A stretch of DNA of 46,686 nucleotides, taken from Bacteroidota bacterium (GTDB taxonomy: Bacteria > Bacteroidota > Bacteroidia > Sphingobacteriales > Sphingobacteriaceae). Of the stretch, positions 17,231 through 25,554 are shown piece after piece. Numbering within the stretch: position 1 is the first letter of the stretch; the number at the start of each line of letters is the position of its first letter. Below the pieces are notes generated by a model that worked only from the letters and a program-made list of their open reading frames with translations, did not search any database and was not told the origin of the DNA. A program made the translations under genes and the position numbers. The stretch is taken from NCBI GenBank assembly GCA_018828585.1, contig JAHJVW010000106.1, positions 1 through 46,686 of the forward strand. Direction: 5' to 3'.

Positions 17231-17779
17231 ATGAATATTATAGAAACCCCTTTAAAAGATCTTGTCATCATAGAACCAAAAGTTTGGAAAGATGAAAGGG
17301 GTTATTTTTTTGAAAGCTTTAATGAAAAGGCATTTCAGGCTGCAGGAATAAATGCAAAATTTATTCAGGACAACCAATCCTTTTCTCAAAAAGGAGCATT
17401 AAGAGGGCTTCACGGCCAAGCAAATCTACATGCTCAAGGAAAATTAGTCCGAGTAGTTCAAGGAAAAGTTTTAGATGTTGCAGTAGATATAAGAAAAGAT
17501 TCCCCTACTTATGGTCAACATTTCAGTGCTGAATTAAGTGCAGAAAACTTTAGAATGCTTTGGGTACCTCCAGGCTTTTTACATGGCTTTTCTACTTTAG
17601 AAGACCATACCATATTCTTATATAAGTGCACAAATTTGTACGATAAAGATTCTGAAATTGGTGTGATTTGGAATGATAAAGTCTTAGCTATTGATTGGGG
17701 GTTAAAACCCGAAGAAGTAATTTTATCCCCAAAAGATTTAGACTTACCAAATTTTAAAAATTTTAAAAGTCCTTTTTGA
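17231..17779 (+). CDS. rfbC: dTDP-4-dehydrorhamnose 3,5-epimerase
   Basis: A 182-residue RmlC-type cupin enzyme that epimerises C3 and C5 of dTDP-4-keto-6-deoxyglucose in dTDP-L-rhamnose synthesis. The catalytic His61 is in LRGLHGQ, followed by the family segments [20 protein letters not shown] and [10 protein letters not shown]. Length is standard. The other rhamnose genes (rfbA, rfbB, rfbD) are not nearby; instead it lies between DUF4286 and an rRNA pseudouridine synthase with 0-1 nt spacers. A related 3-epimerase or 5-epimerase activity is possible, since these families are hard to separate by eye. Confidence 0.9.
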   Translation: MNIIETPLKDLVIIEPKVWKDERGYFFESFNEKAFQAAGINAKFIQDNQSFSQKGALRGLHGQANLHAQGKLVRVVQGKVLDVAVDIRKDSPTYGQHFSAELSAENFRMLWVPPGFLHGFSTLEDHTIFLYKCTNLYDKDSEIGVIWNDKVLAIDWGLKPEEVILSPKDLDLPNFKNFKSPF

Positions 17780-17780
17780 T

Positions 17781-18563
17781 TTGTCAGTACAAGAAACTTT
17801 ACGGTTAAACAAAGCCATCAGCGACACTGGTTTTTGCTCTCGTAGGGAAGCGGATAGAGTTATCGAGGAAGGTCGAGTGACCATAAATGGAGAAGAAGCT
17901 ATTTTGGGTGACCGAGTAATACCTAGCGACGACATCAGAGTCGATGGTAGAAAAATAAAGTTTAAAAATCAGGAAGATTCTGTTTATATCGCATTTAATA
18001 AACCAAGAGGAATTACTTGCACTACAGAAACTCAAGTTCCAGGCAATATCATTACTTTCATCAATCATCCTAAAAGAATTTTCCCAATTGGCAGGTTAGA
18101 TAAACCCTCTGAAGGTTTAATTTTTTTAACTAGCGATGGAAACATCGTAAACAAAATCTTAAGAGCGGGAAATAATCATGAGAAGGAATATGTTGTTACC
18201 GTAAATAAGCCAATTAATCCAGATTTTTTACGAAAAATGGGAAATGGAGTACCTATTTTGGATACCATTACAAAAAAATGCTTTATTCAAAAAGAAAGTG
18301 ATTTTGTTTTTAAAATTATCCTTACACAAGGCTTAAATCGTCAAATACGTAGAATGTGCGAGTACTTAAACTATGAAGTTACTAAACTAAAACGTACACG
18401 TATTATGAATATAAGCTTAAAAAATATTCCAGTAGGCAAATGGCGTAACTTATCCAAAGATGAATTGAATGAAATCATGAAGATGGTTGAAAACTCTAGT
18501 AAAACTGAAGAAGCCTCCATTAATACTGTACCAATAAAACCTAAGAAACATAGATATCTTTAA
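17781..18563 (+). CDS. rluF: 23S rRNA pseudouridine synthase, RluF type (TTG start)
   Basis: A 260-residue protein with an N-terminal S4 RNA-binding domain ([20 protein letters not shown]) and a pseudouridine synthase domain. The catalytic Asp107 is in [10 protein letters not shown]. The C-terminal [18 protein letters not shown] is typical of the RluF branch, which modifies 23S rRNA near U2604. No in-frame ATG lies before the S4 domain, so translation most likely begins at TTG 17781, 1 nt after the rfbC stop, probably by coupling. The extra C-terminal tail is basic. RluB is the main alternative name. Confidence 0.88.
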   Translation: MSVQETLRLNKAISDTGFCSRREADRVIEEGRVTINGEEAILGDRVIPSDDIRVDGRKIKFKNQEDSVYIAFNKPRGITCTTETQVPGNIITFINHPKRIFPIGRLDKPSEGLIFLTSDGNIVNKILRAGNNHEKEYVVTVNKPINPDFLRKMGNGVPILDTITKKCFIQKESDFVFKIILTQGLNRQIRRMCEYLNYEVTKLKRTRIMNISLKNIPVGKWRNLSKDELNEIMKMVENSSKTEEASINTVPIKPKKHRYL

Positions 18564-18669
18564 TTTCTATTTACGTTTTCTAGTCATTGATATAAGATTG
18601 TTATCATAAACTAACAATTTTGTTTTTCAATTTCGATAAATTGCAATTCAAACCTAATCTCTCTTTAAG

Positions 18670-21600
18670 ATGAAGAAATTTTCACTACTACTTTTACTTC
18701 TATCCTTATCTACAGCAATTTTTGCTCAAAAGAAATCAAAATCAACAATCAATAGTTCATTAAAATATGAGTACGACAGTGTTTTATACACCAATTTAAA
18801 ATATCGAGAAATCGGTCCATTTAGAGGGGGAAGAAGTGCTGCTGTAGTTGGCGATCTAAAAGAAAAAAATACTTTCTATATGGGTGCAACCGGCGGTGGT
18901 GTTTGGAAAACGCAAGATGGAGGTAGCAATTGGAAAAATATATCTGACAAATATTTCGGTGGTACAATTGGAGCCGTAGCTATTGCTCCATCTGATAATA
19001 GCATTATTTATGTTGGCGAAGGTGAAAATAGTTTGCGAGGCAACGTAAGTGAAGGTATAGATGGAATATGGAAAAGTGAGGACGGTGGACGAAGCTGGGC
19101 AAATATAGGCCTCAAAAACACTCGACATATTACTAGAATTATTATCGATCCTAAAAATTCTGATATAGTTTGGGTAGCTGCTAGCGGTCATTTATTTGGC
19201 CCAAGTGACGATAGAGGAGTTTATAAAACTACTGATGGTGGTAAAATTTGGAAAAAAGTATTGTTTTCAAATAACCAAGCTGGTGCCATTGATTTGGTGA
19301 TGGAGCCAGGAAACCCAAAAGTATTTTTTGCTACCACTTGGCAAGTAATTAGAACTCCCTATAGTATGGAAAGTGGTGGAATAGGCAGTGGATTATGGAA
19401 AAGTGAGGACGGCGGCGAAAACTGGAAAAATATTAGCAAATCAAAAGGATTGCCAAAAGATACTTTAGGAATTTTAGGCGTAGCAATCAGCCCATCAAAT
19501 CCTGATCGTGTTTACACCATTATAGAATCTAAGGAAGGCGGGCTTTTTAGGTCTGATGATGCAGGAAAAACCTTTACAAAAGTAAATAGTCAAAACGAGA
19601 TCAGACAACGAGCATGGTATTATAGTAAAGTATTTGTTGATCCAAAAGATGAAAATACTGTTTATGTTTTAAATGTAAATTTCTTACGCTCGAGGAATGG
19701 AGGTAAAACTTTTGAAACCATTAGAACCCCTCACGGAGATCATCATGATTTGTGGATTGATCCAGAAGACCCAAATCGGATGATTATAGGTGATGATGGT
19801 GGCGCTCAGGTTTCTTTTGATGGAGGTGAGAACTGGAGTTCCGTTCAAAATCAACCAACAGCACAATTTTATAGAGTAAGTACGGATAATCATTTCCCTT
19901 ATCGAATATTAGGTGCCCAACAGGATAATTCTACTGTTAGAATTTTATCAAGAACAAATAGTGGTTCAATCACAACAGATGATTGGATGCCTACTGCTGG
20001 TGCAGAATCTGGGTATGTTGTTGCCGACCCTTTAAATCCTGATATTGTTTATGGTGGGAATTACGGAGGTTATTTATCTCGATTAGATCACAAAACAGGT
20101 GAGAATAGAGCAATTTCTGTTTGGCCTGATAATCCTATGGGTTCTGGTGCTGATGTTTTAAAATATCGCTTCCAATGGAATTTTCCGATTTTATTCTCTC
20201 CTCATAATTCAAAAGTACTTTATACAGCAGGAAACGTTCTTTTCAAAACCATCAATGAAGGTCAGAGTTGGGAAGCTATCAGTCCTGATTTGACAAGAGA
20301 CGATAAGAAAAGGCAAGGACCTAGTGGAGGAATTATCACAAAAGACAACACCAGTGTTGAATATTATAGCACTATTTTCACCGTTCAAGAATCTCCCTTA
20401 GAAGAGAATTTAATTTGGACAGGAAGCGACGATGGCTTGTTATACCTTACAAAAGATGGAGGTAAAAACTGGCAAAACGTAACTCCTAAAGGAATGCCCG
20501 AATGGATGATGTTTAATAGTATTGATTCGGATCCATTTCAAAAAGGAACCGCTTATGTAGTTGGAACAAAATATAAGTCTGATGATTTCACACCTTACAT
20601 TTATAAAACAGCTGATTATGGTCAATCTTGGAAATTAATTACAGATGGAATTCCTTCTAATCATTTTGTAAGAGTAGTAAGAGCGGATCAAAAAAGACCA
20701 GGATTATTATATGCAGGTACCGAGTATGGCATGTATATTTCTTATAACGATGGTGAAAGCTGGAAACCATTTCAATTGAATTTACCTATCGTTCCAATTA
20801 CCGATTTAACGATTAAAGGCAATGATTTAATAGTTGCCACACAGGGTAGAGCCTTTTGGGTATTAGATGATTTAAGTCAGATTCAGCAATTAAAATCGGG
20901 CATTGCTAAAGCTAATTTATTTGTGTTTAAGCCCGGTGACAGCTACAGGACCGATGGTTATCAAAGTGCAAAAGTCAAAAATGCAGGAATGAATCCTCCT
21001 AATGGCGTTGTCATCAACTATTTCTTAAAAACCGTGACAGACTCTGCTCAAGTCTCTATCAAAATTTACGATTCGAATAAGCAACTGATTAGAGATTATA
21101 GCACAAAAGGCAAAGCTGATGAAAAAATAGAGGTCAATTCTGGAATGAATCAATTTGTTTGGAATTTAAGCTATCCTGCTGTAGAGAAAATTGAGGGTAT
21201 GATTTTGTGGAACGGAAATGTCAGCGGACCTAAAGTGCCACCAGGAAACTACTACGCAATGGTTAAAACGAAGGCTGATTCTAGCATGGTTGCTTTTACG
21301 GTTAAACCGGATCCGAATTATAATCTTTCTAGCGCTGATTATCAGGAACAATTTGATTTCTTGATGATGGTAAAGAAAAAATTTGAAGCCACACAAAATG
21401 CGATCATCGACATCAGAAAAATCAGGTCTCAAATCGAAACTTTTACGAGCAGAGGAAAAGATTTGCCTAAAGTAGTGAAAGACAAAGCACAAGCTATTGT
21501 TAAACAAATAACAACGATTGAAGAAACATTAAACCAAACAAAAGCCAAAAGCGGACAAGATGTTTTGAATTTCCCGATACGATTAAATGATAAATTATCT

Positions 21601-21786
21601 GGAGTTTATGACGTGGCTGCATCTGGCTATACCAAACCAAGCAAGCAAGTCAAAGAGGTTTATAATGACTTAGCAGGTCAAATAGATATGGAGTTGGCCA
21701 AACTAGCTGAGATCAAAAGTAAAGACATTAAAGCGTTAAATGATTTAATCATATCCAATGCTGTCCCTGTGATTACGGTAAAGTAA
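18670..21786 (+). CDS. Exported Asp-box (BNR) beta-propeller protein, VPS10/sortilin-like
   Basis: A 1038-residue exported protein with a signal peptide (about residues 1-20, ending AIFAQ). It carries about eleven Asp-box-like repeats, such as TQDGGSNWKNI, SEDGGRSWANI, SFDGGENWSSV and TADYGQSWKLI, so roughly residues 45-740 form one or two large beta-propellers. The last 230 or so residues are a beta-rich region followed by charged helices. Such proteins are often labelled 'glycosyl hydrolase' or 'sortilin-like', but no catalytic residues can be assigned here; a ligand- or protein-binding role is as likely. It has its own strong terminator. Confidence 0.88.
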   Translation: MKKFSLLLLLLSLSTAIFAQKKSKSTINSSLKYEYDSVLYTNLKYREIGPFRGGRSAAVVGDLKEKNTFYMGATGGGVWKTQDGGSNWKNISDKYFGGTIGAVAIAPSDNSIIYVGEGENSLRGNVSEGIDGIWKSEDGGRSWANIGLKNTRHITRIIIDPKNSDIVWVAASGHLFGPSDDRGVYKTTDGGKIWKKVLFSNNQAGAIDLVMEPGNPKVFFATTWQVIRTPYSMESGGIGSGLWKSEDGGENWKNISKSKGLPKDTLGILGVAISPSNPDRVYTIIESKEGGLFRSDDAGKTFTKVNSQNEIRQRAWYYSKVFVDPKDENTVYVLNVNFLRSRNGGKTFETIRTPHGDHHDLWIDPEDPNRMIIGDDGGAQVSFDGGENWSSVQNQPTAQFYRVSTDNHFPYRILGAQQDNSTVRILSRTNSGSITTDDWMPTAGAESGYVVADPLNPDIVYGGNYGGYLSRLDHKTGENRAISVWPDNPMGSGADVLKYRFQWNFPILFSPHNSKVLYTAGNVLFKTINEGQSWEAISPDLTRDDKKRQGPSGGIITKDNTSVEYYSTIFTVQESPLEENLIWTGSDDGLLYLTKDGGKNWQNVTPKGMPEWMMFNSIDSDPFQKGTAYVVGTKYKSDDFTPYIYKTADYGQSWKLITDGIPSNHFVRVVRADQKRPGLLYAGTEYGMYISYNDGESWKPFQLNLPIVPITDLTIKGNDLIVATQGRAFWVLDDLSQIQQLKSGIAKANLFVFKPGDSYRTDGYQSAKVKNAGMNPPNGVVINYFLKTVTDSAQVSIKIYDSNKQLIRDYSTKGKADEKIEVNSGMNQFVWNLSYPAVEKIEGMILWNGNVSGPKVPPGNYYAMVKTKADSSMVAFTVKPDPNYNLSSADYQEQFDFLMMVKKKFEATQNAIIDIRKIRSQIETFTSRGKDLPKVVKDKAQAIVKQITTIEETLNQTKAKSGQDVLNFPIRLNDKLSGVYDVAASGYTKPSKQVKEVYNDLAGQIDMELAKLAEIKSKDIKALNDLIISNAVPVITVK

Positions 21787-21803
21787 AAGAATAAGCTTCC
21801 ATC

Positions 21804-21837
21804 AAAAATCCGGATGATAATTCATCCGGATTTTTTT
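21804..21837 (+). terminator. Rho-independent terminator after the BNR gene
   Basis: A 14-bp stem (21804-21817 with 21822-21835) with a 4-nt loop and a T run (21831-21837), 17 nt after the stop codon. It is strong on the plus strand, and the A run also makes it symmetrical on the other strand. Confidence 0.9.
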
Positions 21838-21959
21838 ATGCTTAAACATTTAGCTTTAGATTCAATATTTTTAAAAATTGAGTAGTGTCCAAATAAATAA
21901 AACGAGGATTTTCAACTGAATCTTTGTCAAAAGTTATTTTGATACAAGTTCCACAAAAC

Positions 21960-21990
21960 AGAAAAGCTCGAGCTATGCCTCAGCTTTTCT
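21960..21990 (-). terminator. Terminator of the OmpA-family lipoprotein gene
   Basis: A 9-bp stem (21960-21968 with 21982-21990) lies 22 nt beyond the stop codon on the minus strand. T-rich sequence follows on both strands, so it can end transcription from either side. Confidence 0.65.
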
Positions 21991-22012
21991 TTTTTGTGAT
22001 TAGTTAAAAATT

Positions 22013-22855
22013 CTATTTAATCAAATTATACAGTTCATCCAATTTAGGTGAAAGTACAATCTCAATTCTTCTGTTTCTACTTCTAGCTTCAGGCGTATTT
22101 AATACTTCAATGGGTTGATATTGGCCTTTTCCTGTAGCAGTTACTCTTACTGGGTCAATCTTCTCTGTATCGGTTAAATAACGGACTACAGAAGTTGCTC
22201 TTAAGACACTTAAATCCCAATTGTCTTTTATCTGACCTAAGTTTCCAACTTTCTGATTATCGGTATGTCCTTCCACTGCTATATTGATTTCTGGCTGTGT
22301 ATTTAAAACTTTCGCCAATTCTCTTAACGCTTGTTTCCCTTTATCATCAATAACAATGGAACCAGTATCAAACAATAGTTTATCAGTTAATGAAACATAT
22401 ACCTTCCCATTTTTAATCTCAACGGTTAATCCACTTTCTTGGAAACCTAATAAAGCTTTTTGCAATTTTTCTTTTAGGGCATTTGTAGCAGCATCCCGTT
22501 TTTTTAATATCTCTTCTACTTCTTGCAATCTGGCTTCACGCTTTTTTAAATCACCAGAGAGCTGATTAATCTCAGATGAACTATTAGAGCGCAGCGCATC
22601 ATAATTTGCATTCAAAGCCTCTAATTGCTTATTTAAACCTAATATTTTAGCATTTAAACTAGCTGTATCAGCTTTTAAAGTTTCTTTCTCTTCTTCTAAA
22701 GATTGTACTTTGACTTTAGCCTCGTCCCAGCCAACATTTAAAGAGTCCCTTTGCGTTAATAAGGTCTCGTATTTCTTTTTTGAAAGTACAACACAAGAAC
22801 TCATGAATAATAATACACCTACAAAAATTAATAAGCTCGATTTTAATTTCATCAT
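22013..22855 (-). CDS. OmpA-family peptidoglycan-binding lipoprotein
   Basis: A 280-residue lipoprotein (lipobox MSSC, Cys21), then a coiled coil of about 110 residues rich in Glu, Leu and Lys, then an OmpA/MotB-type C-terminal domain. This has the peptidoglycan-binding signatures VEGHTDNQKVG and ARSRNRRIEIVLS. It probably links the outer membrane to the cell wall. Its start codon overlaps the stop of the DUF2461 gene in an ATGA, so translation is coupled. A hairpin terminator follows. It is the last gene of the DUF983-DUF2461-OmpA run. Confidence 0.92.
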   Translation of the reverse strand: MMKLKSSLLIFVGVLLFMSSCVVLSKKKYETLLTQRDSLNVGWDEAKVKVQSLEEEKETLKADTASLNAKILGLNKQLEALNANYDALRSNSSSEINQLSGDLKKREARLQEVEEILKKRDAATNALKEKLQKALLGFQESGLTVEIKNGKVYVSLTDKLLFDTGSIVIDDKGKQALRELAKVLNTQPEINIAVEGHTDNQKVGNLGQIKDNWDLSVLRATSVVRYLTDTEKIDPVRVTATGKGQYQPIEVLNTPEARSRNRRIEIVLSPKLDELYNLIK

Positions 22856-23517
22856 GATAAAATTGCTTGATTTAAGAATATACTAAATGGATAAATTAAT
22901 TGTAAACCTTCAATTACATTTTCAACCGCTTTATCGTCCATCAAATCTACATCTAAAAAAGAATGCGTAACGGTAAAGCTTTTTAGCTTTAATAACTCGA
23001 TATATGGATGATCCGCTTCATATCCTTTTGGAGAGGTTTTCAACTTTTCATTTTGATCCAAATCTGAAAAATAAGATTTAAACTTTCTATCTTCAATGAT
23101 ATTTAAAAAGTCTTTTGTATTGTAATCAATCTCTTGTCTGATGGATTTTAAATGATCGGCTTGAGGCATCCAATAACCACCGGCAACAAAACTATTTCCA
23201 GGCTGGATATGAATATAATAACCTGGCCCATCATTACCCTTTCCTTTGGAAGAAACCCCAATTCCGAAATTATTCTTATAAGGAGATTTATCTTTACTAA
23301 ATCTCACATCCCGATAAATACGCATCACGCATTTCTTAGCCGTTAATTCAGGAGGAATGAATGTATCAATTTTTCGAAATTGGCTTAGAATGGCATCGGC
23401 AAAAGCCTCCACATTTTCCTTTGCGGCTAAATATCTATCTTTATTTTTCTGAAACCAGTCGCGGTCGTTATTTTCAATTAAATCTGTAATAAAAGAAAAT
23501 GTTTCTTTTTTAATCAT
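22852..23517 (-). CDS. DUF2461 family protein (TIGR02453)
   Basis: A 221-residue soluble protein. The frame is open to 23532, but the ATG at 23517 is preferred since it gives the family-like start MIKKETFSFITDLIENNDRD. Conserved segments are WFQKNKDRYLAAKEN, MRIYRDVRFSKDKSPYK and a GYYIHIQPGNSFVAGGYW block. The family is common in Bacteroidota and has no known biochemical role. It overlaps the DUF983 gene by 8 nt upstream and the OmpA gene by 4 nt downstream, so the three are one translational unit. Confidence 0.88.
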   Translation of the reverse strand: MIKKETFSFITDLIENNDRDWFQKNKDRYLAAKENVEAFADAILSQFRKIDTFIPPELTAKKCVMRIYRDVRFSKDKSPYKNNFGIGVSSKGKGNDGPGYYIHIQPGNSFVAGGYWMPQADHLKSIRQEIDYNTKDFLNIIEDRKFKSYFSDLDQNEKLKTSPKGYEADHPYIELLKLKSFTVTHSFLDVDLMDDKAVENVIEGLQLIYPFSIFLNQAILS

Positions 23518-23899
23518 GATCGTAATGTTCAACGTAATGAATCTTGGGCGAAAGCCAATACAATAAAATCACCCTAGAATATCTAAAATTAACAGGCGCT
23601 AACAAAAAACTGAAAAGCAAAATTGTAAAAATGTAAATCCAAGGAGATTCTAATTCACCAGAAAACACATAGGTAGCTATACCAACAGAAACTCCTAAAG
23701 CAACATTTAATGCATATCCAACATACATTGCTGCATAAAAATATCCTGGCTCAACCTCGTAACGTAAACTGCAATGGGGACAAAATTCAAACATTTTTTG
23801 AAAAGAAAAACCGTACATCGTATTTTGGAAAAGATCACCTCTTCTGCAACGTGGGCATTTTGCATGAAGCATTGCTTCTGCTTTAGGTGTTTTAGCCAT
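23510..23899 (-). CDS. DUF983 membrane protein with zinc-ribbon-like cysteines
   Basis: A 129-residue DUF983 protein. Four cysteines in two pairs (CPRC at residues 15-18 and CPHC at 40-43) form a probable zinc ribbon, followed by two transmembrane helices at about 56-75 and 86-105. The motif YEVEPGYFYAAMYVGYA is typical. DUF983 genes also sit near cytochrome oxidase genes in other bacteria, and here the cox run ends only 57 nt upstream. The start codon follows a terminator hairpin by 9-14 nt, which is unusual. Confidence 0.88.
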   Translation of the reverse strand: MAKTPKAEAMLHAKCPRCRRGDLFQNTMYGFSFQKMFEFCPHCSLRYEVEPGYFYAAMYVGYALNVALGVSVGIATYVFSGELESPWIYIFTILLFSFLLAPVNFRYSRVILLYWLSPKIHYVEHYDHD

Positions 23900-23907
23900 G
23901 TGTAAAT

Positions 23908-23942
23908 ATAAAAAAACCCATCTGTTTCTATCAGATGGGTTT
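23908..23942 (-). terminator. Terminator between the cox run and the DUF983 gene
   Basis: On the minus strand, 23932-23942 pairs perfectly with 23914-23924 (11 bp, 7-nt loop), followed by a T run (23908-23916). It begins 14 nt after the stop of the 91-residue CxxC protein gene. The T run ends about 9 nt before the DUF983 ATG, so the DUF983 operon needs readthrough or a promoter overlapping the hairpin. Confidence 0.85.
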
Positions 23943-23955
23943 GTATAAATCGTTA

Positions 23956-24231
23956 TTAATTTAAATGAATTTTCTCTTCTCTAATATCTATAGCAACATT
24001 TTTTTTCCTATACTTTTTATACCATAAAAACCCGATACCTGCCATGGCAATGTAAGGTGCTGCTAATAAATACATGATGCCTCCGTTTAAGCCTTTTCCA
24101 GTAGACCCTCCACCTTTGAGGTTAGACTCTACCGTAGCTTGACACATTGCACATTGTGCTTTTGCAGGCGCTGATATAATTGCTGGTGCAATCAAAATAA
24201 ATAATACAATTAGTATCCTAAAAACTCTCAT
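23956..24231 (-). CDS. Small exported CxxC membrane protein in the oxidase cluster
   Basis: A 91-residue protein with a signal peptide (about residues 1-26) directly followed by QCAMCQATVESN, placing a CxxC pair (Cys27, Cys30) at the very start of the mature protein. A glycine-rich linker and one transmembrane helix (about 53-70) lead to a basic cytoplasmic tail. It is the last gene of the ACIII/oxidase run, next to the DUF420 and Sco-like genes. I know no assigned function; a periplasmic copper- or thiol-handling assembly role fits the position but is inference. If the signal is not cleaved, it would have two membrane helices. Confidence 0.75.
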   Translation of the reverse strand: MRVFRILIVLFILIAPAIISAPAKAQCAMCQATVESNLKGGGSTGKGLNGGIMYLLAAPYIAMAGIGFLWYKKYRKKNVAIDIREEKIHLN

Positions 24232-24242
24232 ATTTTAAAAAA

Positions 24243-24815
24243 TTAAAAATTATAATAAGGTGAAATCATCAAATATACTACTACACCTGTTGTTGTAACA
24301 TATAACCAAATTGGAAAACTCCATCGCACCAATTTTTTATGTTTCTCTATTTGCATTTGTAAGCCTCTTTGAAAACTCATTAAAATTAATGGTAAAACTG
24401 AAGCTGCTAAAATGATATGACTAACTAATATAACGTAATAAATGTATCTTAGATTACCCGCAATTGAAATTTCGTTTGCACTCAAAACACCATCGTGATT
24501 TACATCTCCAAACTTGGTTTCAGGAGCGAAGTAATGAAATAAGATGTAGGAAACCAAGAACAATGAGGATAATGAAAATGTAATGATATTTATTCTTTTA
24601 TGAAGTTTTATATTTTTCTGTTTAATAGCCAATAATGAGCTTATTAGTAAAATGGTACAAGTTCCATTAATAATAGCGTTTAGTTTTGGTAAATTATAAA
24701 CGAAAGCAGGAGTAGCTATTGTAACTGGAATAATTTTCCTATTCAGGATTACAACAAAAACAAAAACAAAGATTGATACCCCTGTAATCAATCTAAAAAT
24801 TAACTTATCGTTCAT
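24243..24815 (-). CDS. DUF420 (CtaM-like) membrane protein with EF-hand loop
   Basis: A 190-residue protein with about five transmembrane helices. The C-terminal half shows the DUF420 pattern: an ILVSHIILAASVLPLILM helix, HKKLVRW, and WLYVTTTGVVVYLMISPYY. In Gram-positive bacteria, DUF420 proteins (CtaM/YozB) are needed for heme-copper oxidase activity, so an assembly role is likely. Between two helices lies a complete 12-residue EF-hand loop, DVNHDGVLSANE (residues 104-115), with acidic or Asn ligands at positions 1, 3, 5 and 12 and Gly at 6. It stands 40 nt after the Sco-like gene. Confidence 0.88.
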   Translation of the reverse strand: MNDKLIFRLITGVSIFVFVFVVILNRKIIPVTIATPAFVYNLPKLNAIINGTCTILLISSLLAIKQKNIKLHKRINIITFSLSSLFLVSYILFHYFAPETKFGDVNHDGVLSANEISIAGNLRYIYYVILVSHIILAASVLPLILMSFQRGLQMQIEKHKKLVRWSFPIWLYVTTTGVVVYLMISPYYNF

Positions 24816-24855
24816 TATTTATTAACATTTTTAAAACCAATCAGTTTCAAAATTT

Positions 24856-25554
24856 TTATTTAATTTTTCGTAGCTCTTCGGTAATTAAAACTTTGATCTC
24901 ATCACTCAGCTTACTGATTTCATCAACAGAAGAACTAGCATAATAACCTCTTATTCTATGATCGGCGTCTAACAAAATTAACTTATCACTAAATATGTAT
25001 TCACCTTTATCTTCGGATGATTTTATGGCATTGACAAAAAATTGATTTTTCGCTAGATTCAGTATTTTTGATGAATCCATTGTTACAAAATCCCATTTAC
25101 CAGGTTTAGCTCCTATCATTTTCGCGTAATTTCTAAGAACTGATACGCTATCTTGCGCAGGATCAATAGAAATAGAAATAAACCTGATGATCTTATTTTC
25201 TTTAAATTCTTCAAAAATACTTTTAACGGCTTGGTTAATTGTAGGTGTCAACAGTTGATCTTTTGAATAGAAAAAATTTATTAAAATAAGTTGTTTCTTG
25301 ACCGATCCTAGATTCAAGGAATCTGCATTACTAGTGATAAAATTAACATCCGGAATTTTATGATAAATAGTATCTGGAATTTTTACCCCTTTTTTAGTAT
25401 GAAAAGTTGAAGCAACTATTTTAGGCCCAAAAATAGGAAGTGGCTTATATCTATTTTTACCTTTTGCCTGTAGCATATAATATAAAAATCCCGGTACCGC
25501 TAATATCGTTACCAGGATTAATATTTTAAATATGGGGAATTTGTTCTTACTCAT
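24856..25554 (-). CDS. Sco1/SenC-like protein lacking the copper ligands
   Basis: A 232-residue protein with one N-terminal membrane anchor (about residues 8-28) and a thioredoxin-like domain. The region LILINFFYSKDQLLTPTI aligns with the Sco copper site 'FFxTxCxxxCP', but the two cysteines are Asp99 and Thr103. The usual ligand His corresponds to Asp190 in EYIFSDKLILLD. Segments ISIDPAQDSVSVLRNYAK and KWDFVTMD are otherwise Sco-like. Copper binding by the normal site is therefore not possible. It overlaps the subunit IV gene by 4 nt (ATGA), so it is made together with the oxidase. It may have become a structural or chaperone partner. Confidence 0.82.
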   Translation of the reverse strand: MSKNKFPIFKILILVTILAVPGFLYYMLQAKGKNRYKPLPIFGPKIVASTFHTKKGVKIPDTIYHKIPDVNFITSNADSLNLGSVKKQLILINFFYSKDQLLTPTINQAVKSIFEEFKENKIIRFISISIDPAQDSVSVLRNYAKMIGAKPGKWDFVTMDSSKILNLAKNQFFVNAIKSSEDKGEYIFSDKLILLDADHRIRGYYASSSVDEISKLSDEIKVLITEELRKIK

